From: Diadema setosum
Lineage: Eukaryota > Echinodermata > Echinoidea > Diadematoida > Diadematidae
Assembly: GCA_033980235.1 (NCBI GenBank)
Contig: CM067072.1
Span: forward strand, 24,007,192-24,071,191
Direction of reading: 5' to 3'
DNA: 64,000 nucleotides
The position numbers and the translations under genes were made by a program. This document shows, piece after piece, positions 57,585-64,000 of this stretch (its first letter is position 1; each line of letters starts with the position of its first letter). Under the pieces are notes generated by a model. The model ran no database searches. It saw only the letters and a list, made by a program, of their open reading frames with translations, and was not told the DNA's origin.

Positions 57585-58943
57585 CTAAAATATATCTGCT
57601 AAGCTCACACCGACTGCACCAAAGAAGAAGCCACTGGTTGAGCCAAACAGTCCGATGTAGGAGGAAGAGAAAAACTTTCGATGGGTTTCCATGCCAACTA
57701 CCTCAGACAGGAGTACGACCAACTCATCTCTATTCGTAGGGTAGAGCAAGACACGACCACGCTGGCCTCTACCCATCGATATAGAAATTGGTTCCCCTGC
57801 CCGAGACTTGTTCAGAGTAATCGGTAGCACAAGCACCTCAGTTTTTCCGATCCATGTAACTCGAATGCCATTCCTTGAAGATGGATACGAACTTTTTGTT
57901 AGCAATTCTCTAGACAAACTCTTCAAAATTGATTCATCTTGTGAGAACAACACGAAATCGTCCCGCCTGGCAAACATTACCATACTTTTCTTGGTGGTAG
58001 GCCTACCGGCCGCACGTCCAGCTGGGAACACTAACCTACAGATCATGATGTGCGCAATGAGGACCTCAAGCTGCAGGGATTTCGCTTCATCCTCCAGCGA
58101 CGTCAAATCGAAGTCAAGTGGAAGCGCAAGAAATCCGAACCGAAGGTATTTCAGTATGTAGCGGAAGAGTTCCCCATCACCTGGTATGAAGTACCGGCCG
58201 TTTGAGTCAGGTGTGGCTTGGTCCTTGAGGATCTGCTGAAAAACTGAGTCAGGCTCCTGCGAAAGAACTTCCCTTGTTGTCGTGTAGTTTGTTCCACCAA
58301 CGTTTAAAGAAATGGTTTCACTACGCATTGCCACTCTCAAGGCCTTGATGTCAGCTTTGAGAGATTCGAGTTGGTAGAAATCTGCTTCACGTTCGAGTAA
58401 GGCGAGTTCGTTGAAACCTTCTGGTAGAATGAGCTGGTTGTCCCGGAGGTAATTCAGAACGTATCTGAATATCTTGCCATCACGATCAATTGTATAGTTG
58501 CCCTGGTCATCTCTCGCACTGGGAATGCTACCACTCAGTAACGTGGTGAAGAAACTTTCAGGTTGACGTGTGAGAGTTGTTTTCGATGTCTTGTAGATTT
58601 TGCCACCAACATTCAGAGAAACGAAGCCACCGCGCATTGCCACTGTCAAGGCCTGGATGTCAGCTTTGAGCAATTCGAGTTGGTAGAAATCTGCTTCACG
58701 TTCGAGTAAGGCGAGTTCGTTGAAACCTTCCGGTAGAATGAGCTCGTTGTCCCGGAGGTAATTGAGAACGTATCTGAATATCTTGCCATCACGATCAATT
58801 CTGTAGTTCCCCCGATCATCTTTCGCACTGGGAATGCTGCCACTCAGCAGAGAGGTAAAGAAACTTCCCGGTTGACTGGTGAGAGTCATTTCCGATGTCT
58901 CGTAAATTTTGCCACCAACATTCAAACCAATGTAAGACGCCAT
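57585..58943 (-). CDS. KCTD-type triple-BTB protein, copy D
   Basis: A 452-residue intronless frame. BTB1 is at about 4-99 (LNVGGKIYETSEMT, DRDGKIFRYVLNYLRD), BTB2 at about 110-206 (LNVGGKIYKTSKTT, the same DRDGKIFRYVLNYLRD) and BTB3 at about 214-302 (LNVGGTNYTTT, PGDGELFRYILKYLRFG). The tail (303-452) ends SSYIGLFGSTSGFF...ADIF. The extra module is exactly 107 codons compared with copy E and is a near-duplicate of BTB1, so it arose by an in-frame internal tandem duplication of 321 bp. BTB3 plus tail is nearly identical to that of copy A. The frame is undamaged, and the start matches A and E. BTB oligomerisation, and possibly CUL3 adaptor function, are inferred from the family. Alternatively a gene-conversion hybrid. 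Confidence 0.85.
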   Translation of the reverse strand: MASYIGLNVGGKIYETSEMTLTSQPGSFFTSLLSGSIPSAKDDRGNYRIDRDGKIFRYVLNYLRDNELILPEGFNELALLEREADFYQLELLKADIQALTVAMRGGFVSLNVGGKIYKTSKTTLTRQPESFFTTLLSGSIPSARDDQGNYTIDRDGKIFRYVLNYLRDNQLILPEGFNELALLEREADFYQLESLKADIKALRVAMRSETISLNVGGTNYTTTREVLSQEPDSVFQQILKDQATPDSNGRYFIPGDGELFRYILKYLRFGFLALPLDFDLTSLEDEAKSLQLEVLIAHIMICRLVFPAGRAAGRPTTKKSMVMFARRDDFVLFSQDESILKSLSRELLTKSSYPSSRNGIRVTWIGKTEVLVLPITLNKSRAGEPISISMGRGQRGRVLLYPTNRDELVVLLSEVVGMETHRKFFSSSYIGLFGSTSGFFFGAVGVSLADIF

Positions 58944-59031
58944 TGTTCCCGGTTTTTTTTTTTCAAATTAATACCAACACGTGATAGGCATGTACTGCAG
59001 TTGTACTATTGGCGGCTGGTTGCGCAGAAGT

Positions 59032-59039
59032 GATTGGCT
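59032..59039 (-). promoter_or_regulatory. CCAAT box upstream of copy D
   Basis: GATTGGCT on the plus strand, 89 bp before the ATG on the gene strand, next to GGTTGCGCAGAAG. Both are shared with copy C. A second GCCAAT-like site lies near 59008. Confidence 0.4.
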
Positions 59040-60609
59040 CTGTACTGTAGTCTGCATTTCAGATAAGCCTACACTGCAGCACCGATTGCAACGTCGATAT
59101 TCAGGGTGGAACCGTGCCCCTCTTTTATCAACGGACTTTGCTCTCTTTTGCAAACATGAGTAAGTTGGCCGAAGAGAACCAAAAAACAAAACAAAACAGA
59201 ACAAAACAAAACAAACAAACGAACAAACAAACAAAAATACATTTCAAATTCTTTAAACAAAAATCAGTTCAATTCAAACTTCTTTTTTCTTCAATAGAAT
59301 ATGCTCATTGATGATTGAAATCAGACGTGCATATACAACACAAGAATGAATTAAACGTTAAACAATCTTTTATACTACTTAGTAAATCATTCCAGTTTTG
59401 GTCCTTGATGAGTTATAAATGAATGTGAAAATTTAGTTCGTCCATACGGAACTCGAATATGAAATTTTGATCCAGTATTATTTTTGAAGAAGCAAAAATA
59501 ACCGTACGTTTATGTCTATGATCGAAAAAACAAAAACATGCACCATACTAAATGTATATTGCGAGATGAAAGAATGGAGGTACTCACTCAAAAGAATATG
59601 CTTGGAAAGGAGAAAATGTGATGAAAAGCTTACAACCACAAAAAGTGCAAGGAAAAGAAGAAAACAGGGAACAAAAATAGGAAGAACAGAAAGTGTATGA
59701 GGAAAAACAAGCACTTGAATGAGAGCATAAATGAAATCCATTAATTACACGAACAACTAAAAGCGGTCTTTTTCTTGTATCCTTTTAAGACTCTAGAAGA
59801 GGAGAATTTACAATTGAAATACAATTATTGTGATAATAATTGACTCCAATGTCAAAACTTTACTTTTTATTTTATGTTCTCCTTAAGATAAACAAAATTA
59901 CCCACTGAACAATGAGGATATTACTCCGCAGTCTAAATTCACAGCAATATTAACGCACAGCACAAACGATGCAGTTTCCCTTATAGAACTGTACAAAATG
60001 GGAAATCATTATCATGACATCTATTTTAGGAGTCCTCCACACCCATTCTATACTTATGTATAGCTTATGATATACATTAGTCTCGCCTTCTGCCACGGTC
60101 TGTATCAAAAGGTCTTAACATTTGTATTCAATAATTGTCAAATATGGGGTTTGCATCGAATATTCAGTACACAATGTATATATATATACATATAGATATA
60201 TATACTGAATAATTTGGTTATCGTCTGATCATTTTTTTTTTCATCTATAAGTGATATTACTTTGTACATGTATTGTCATTTTTAACATTTTGAAATAAAT
60301 GCAGCTAAATATCTGCTAACAAGCAAACAAAAATACATATACATGAAAAGAGATCTTTAATCAATGGAACGGATATTATGTGTTTGTGTGTGTTTGTGTG
60401 CGTGCGTGTGCATGCTTTCGTTTGTCACAGGAATCTATATAGTAAGCCCCTAAACATCCTTACGGAGTTAAGTTCATGGGTACATTGGTACAAGTGACTT
60501 TTCTTCTTTCTCAGTCGCTCAGTTCGCTTATAATGTATCCCCCCGCCCCCCTTTCCGATCGACACCCCTGACAACCGTGATAGGTTAGCAATCCCTTGTG
60601 ACGAATTCA
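59040..60609. other. Upstream end of unit D and intergenic DNA
   Basis: 59575-59760 weakly echoes the upstream blocks of units C and E (TACTCACTCAAAAGAATATGC). 59170-59240 is an AAAAC/AAAC-rich simple sequence. No gene or RNA gene recognised. Confidence 0.4.
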
Positions 60610-60868
60610 CGAAGGTAGTACAAATGAAACCATGGTTCAAACCATGGACAAAAACCATGGAGTGCCAAGTGTCGCACGGAATATTTCGTTAAAAAATTGG
60701 TCATTTTGTCGACAAATTATCATTACGTGGACGAAATGTTAATACATGTATAGTTACAAAATAATGATTTCATCGACGAAATGACGTAACGAAATATTCC
60801 ATGCAAGATTTGGCGCTCCATGGTTTTTGTCCATGGTTTAAACCATGGTTTCATTTGTACCACCTTCG
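60610..60868. mobile_element. Palindromic MITE with ACCATGGTT arms
   Basis: CGAAGGTAGTACAAATGAAA and CCATGGTTCAAACCATGGAC at the left are inverted at the right (CCATGGTTTAAACCATGGTT, TCATTTGTACCACCTTCG). Inner arms with CGACAAATTATC / TCGACGAAATGACG also pair partly. About 259 bp; no clear target duplication. Confidence 0.65.
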
Positions 60869-61651
60869 GGCCTTTAATGAGTCCTCTCGTCAGGCCCCCC
60901 CCCCCCCCCCCCCCAAACACACACACACTCAGGCTGTCAACCATATTGCGTACTGTACATGTACACATATGCATGCTTGTTCCAGATTCTTAGAGAATAT
61001 TACCCCCTATCACGGGCTTTTGAAAGGGATACCATCAAAGTTACCCCATAATTACCGACTTTCTGAAGTGAAGCCAGTACAATTACCCCCACATCACACG
61101 TTTTTGGAAGGGGAAAGCAGAAAAACAGCATGACGTTCATGCTGTGCATGTGGCAAAGTGTCCTGCGAAAAAAAAAAAAAAGGCCACATCGGCATGCTTT
61201 GCAGGAAAAAATGCAGCGGGTACAATGTTCATTGGAGAGAATCAGGGAAAAAACACAAAGAAGTGGCACTACCCCCATTTCGGAATACTTGTATTTTGAA
61301 CGTTTGAAATTAACCATATTTAAGAAACTATTTCACAGCCGCCACTTGATATGTGCATCTTAACAAGTACAATGTACATTCAGATGTTTGGACAATAACG
61401 TTTGTGTAATCATGCATCGTCACTGACAAAAGAACCCTTTCCCTCATTTCGGTCATATGAAGTTGAGGTGCCTTTTCAGATTCAACTGCATTTGAATAAA
61501 CACCGATAATAGGGAGCCGCAAACCTGAAAATGCGACAATTTTCCCGTCACAAAATATAAATTGGTAATTACTGAAGTGGACAATTCTGCACACGCATGT
61601 AATATTGCTTAATGAGAAGAAATTCATGTCATCTACAGCTTACTGTCCATG
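60869..61651. other. Intergenic DNA with a C-run
   Basis: C-run at about 60895-60914. No gene could be supported. Confidence 0.4.
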
Positions 61652-62278
61652 GGTGGTATTCTGTAAGGATCCTAGGACAGCTCTCGCTCCTAAATACGCG
61701 ATTGGTATTCTGTAACACCGCGCGTAGGAGAAGAAGTAGGATAGTGACGTCAGGGATCCTTATTTCTCTCCCAGCTTAGGATAGGGGCGTAACTTGATAT
61801 GTTAATTAGATATAATTAGATGTTAATGAGATCTTAAGATAAGTGGTATTCTGTAAGCACAAGTAGGATCAAGTTTAGGAGCAAAAATAAGGATAGCCTC
61901 TAGGCAATCTTTCTCTGGCGCTTTATGCCGGGCTATTACGTATATATAGGCCATACTGACGACCTACTGTCTCTTATTTTGTGTGTTCATGAACAAGAAA
62001 ATAAATACATGAATCGTATAACAGAGTTATCTGTTCCTCTCATACTGAGGATTCTAAAACTGCAGTCTATAATGTTCGAAACAATTGTATTCTTTATCTA
62101 GCTGGTATGTGTTTATTTGTTTGTTGTTCGCCATTTTCAATTCAATTCACACTTCATTTTATTCGGCACAAAATAAATCAAAAGTATATTATGTACACAA
62201 TAACAACAAAAGCTATTATCATAATTATCAATATTGTAACAATGATACTCATTATTAATATTATCATTATTATTACCA

Positions 62279-62339
<61 letters not shown>

Positions 62340-63668
62340 CATTATTATTATTATTATTATTATTATTGTCATTATTGTTGTTATGCTCAGCGTTGGCCCG
62401 AACGTCATGCGGACGCAGTGCAAGTAGCCTACCTTCGCCGCCAGAATTACGTGATTCTCGAAGTCGTTGCTATGAAGATCTAGTAACCAAAGAAAAAGAA
62501 ACATACGCAGTGCGCTTCTAGGTCGCGTGTAGAATATGAAAAGTACTAGTAACGGAACGATCCATACGCACACATTATTGTTAAGACGTACGTATAGTGT
62601 GTGACGCAACCCGGTGACCTAACAGTCTATGTGCATGGGTTAACTTTTTTTTTTTTCAAAATGTAGTGAACTTACGTGTTTATACAAGGATATCATGGAG
62701 CTATAGTAGCTCCATGTTTATATCTTTGTTTAATCTATCACTAATCTCCTTTATCTATTCTGTTATCATTGCCCAGCATGTAAGTCTATACTACCATAAA
62801 GATAGGGGAGAGCTAGCGGGGTGAATTAAGTGGGACAAAAAATTGTGATTTGATGAATTTTCTCGAATAACTTTCTGATATTTAGAATGGGGCACACATG
62901 TTAAATCGGACCCAAAGACTTTTGATGCTAGCCACATAACGGGTTGCTACGCTATATTCCTGTAAGTGTCGTATTTGTGTCGTCTTTGGTTTGTTTGTTT
63001 TTTCCTGGGAGAATATGGAACATTGGTTTGGTTTAAGTGGGACAAACAGTAACTATAAGCAAGACATTATTATTACAAGCATATGGATCATAGAATAATG
63101 TGAGCGCATGTGTGTGTGTGTGTGTGCATCTATTACTATTATCATTTTTTATATTTAAGAAAATCTTATATATTATAATAACTTTGAATTAAGGGCGAAG
63201 TTTGGCATGCAGTGATGATATCCCAGTTTACCCCAACGTCCTCCAAAAGTTCAAAATTTGAGCTAATTTCTGCAAAAACTTTAAATGCAAATTAATGGAA
63301 CTCGTAAGATATACATGGTGGGCTAAGTGCGTGCTAAATCTTTGATAATCGAAATTGTATTCTTAACTGTAAAATTAGACTGACAATACATTTTTAACTC
63401 CTCGCACAGTACAGTGAAGCGCACTCTTGAGCAATGTAGATCTTGGGCGCGCATTGCGTAAAATTAGCCAGATGATTGGCTTATAGATACTGCGTCGGGC
63501 GTGTCCTGTCTTTCCGCATTAATATTCATTATTCATAAATGACTGTCCTAGGATAGGCTTAGGACAGGCTTACAGAATACCGATTTTGCCTGTCCTAAGG
63601 GTATCCTATTTTCTGTCCTACGCGCGCTCCTAGGATCGAAATAAGGATCGCGCTTACAGAATACCACC
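61652..63668. mobile_element. 2.0-kb element with GGGTGGTATTCTGTAAG ends
   Basis: The terminal repeats GGGTGGTATTCTGTAAG and CTTACAGAATACCACCC are perfect over 17 bp. Further copies of GGTATTCTGTAA lie inward at about 61691 and 61847, with TTACAGAATACC at about 63571. Subterminal TAGGA and ATCCTTATTTC / GAAATAAGGAT motifs also pair. The interior contains an (ATT)n tract and no transposase frame. Confidence 0.65.
62282..62366. repeat. (ATT)n microsatellite
   Basis: About 28 ATT repeats with one interruption; poly-isoleucine frames on both strands are artefacts. Confidence 0.95.
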
Positions 63669-64000
63669 CCTGGTTTACTCTGAACAATGTGCAAAAGATG
63701 GGAAAAATTATGGGATTACACATCGCAATCAACCTTCCAAAAAACAATTGTACATGTATTTGCTTTCTCTTGTAAAGTATATGTGCATTTCGCAAACGCA
63801 TATGCACTTTTCTTGATTTAAGAGAATTACTATCTTCTGCGCATGTACTACATTATGTACTAAGATTTCTCAAAGCGCCATCTTGTTTTCATCCAGGCTG
63901 GCTGTCGGCGGTGATAATGAGATCAAAGCAGGAAAGCACGTTTAAAATGTTTTTGTGACACTTTTGACAGAAACAGCTGCATGAATTAACAAACGAACGT
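63669..64000. other. Intergenic DNA at the window edge
   Basis: No gene, repeat or RNA feature that I can support. Confidence 0.4.

Noticed and set aside
62107..62609. Poly-isoleucine/valine frames
   Set aside because: Translation of (ATT)n on both strands.

Overview
The window looks like non-vertebrate metazoan nuclear DNA. It is AT-rich, gene-poor and packed with nested repeats, long microsatellites and G/C homopolymer runs. There are no operons, no bacterial-style genes and no CRISPR array. A 15-bp-unit foldback transposon like the sea urchin TU elements, plus KCTD-like, CR1/Jockey-type and hAT/Harbinger-type sequences, points to an echinoderm-like marine deuterostome. That assignment is an inference, at perhaps 50-60% confidence.

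The only convincing host genes are four copies of an intronless KCTD-type (BTB/T1 domain) gene, all on the minus strand: 1167-2096 (A), 36261-37298 (E), 50915-51847 (C) and 57585-58943 (D). E has two BTB domains and 345 residues. D has an exact extra 107-residue BTB module, giving three BTB domains. A carries a 7-bp deletion that frameshifts its C-terminus. C has lost its original start and the first half of BTB1, but stays open from an ATG in the former leader. They sit in tandem segmental duplications of about 6-7 kb: unit C about 46.8-52.8 kb, unit D about 52.8-60 kb, and a dismembered unit B/E about 10.4-46.8 kb. The window opens inside the 3' flank of a fourth unit (A).

Unit B/E is swollen from about 6 kb to about 36 kb by insertions, which the intact paralogous units act as empty sites to reveal. 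These are: a 14.6-kb composite with 135-bp terminal inverted repeats (11574-26157), itself holding two hairpin MITEs, a 4.6-kb foldback element with 5-bp target duplication, an element with CACGAACCGACGC-rich arms and a tRNA-like gene; a foldback element with about 29-bp repeats (26886-28616); a 4.2-kb TU-like foldback with a 10-bp target duplication (31460-35692) that carries a nested Tigger/pogo-like element; a CAG-ended hAT-like element (37565-38702); and a nest of MITEs plus a 5'-truncated CR1/Jockey-group LINE (40.4-46.5 kb).

The rest of the window (2.1-10.4 kb and 59.3-64 kb) is intergenic sequence with degraded repeats and further palindromic elements. The KCTD genes probably share one ancestral function, but nothing here fixes it. 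The main story is how a tandem gene family is broken up by several generations of non-autonomous transposons.
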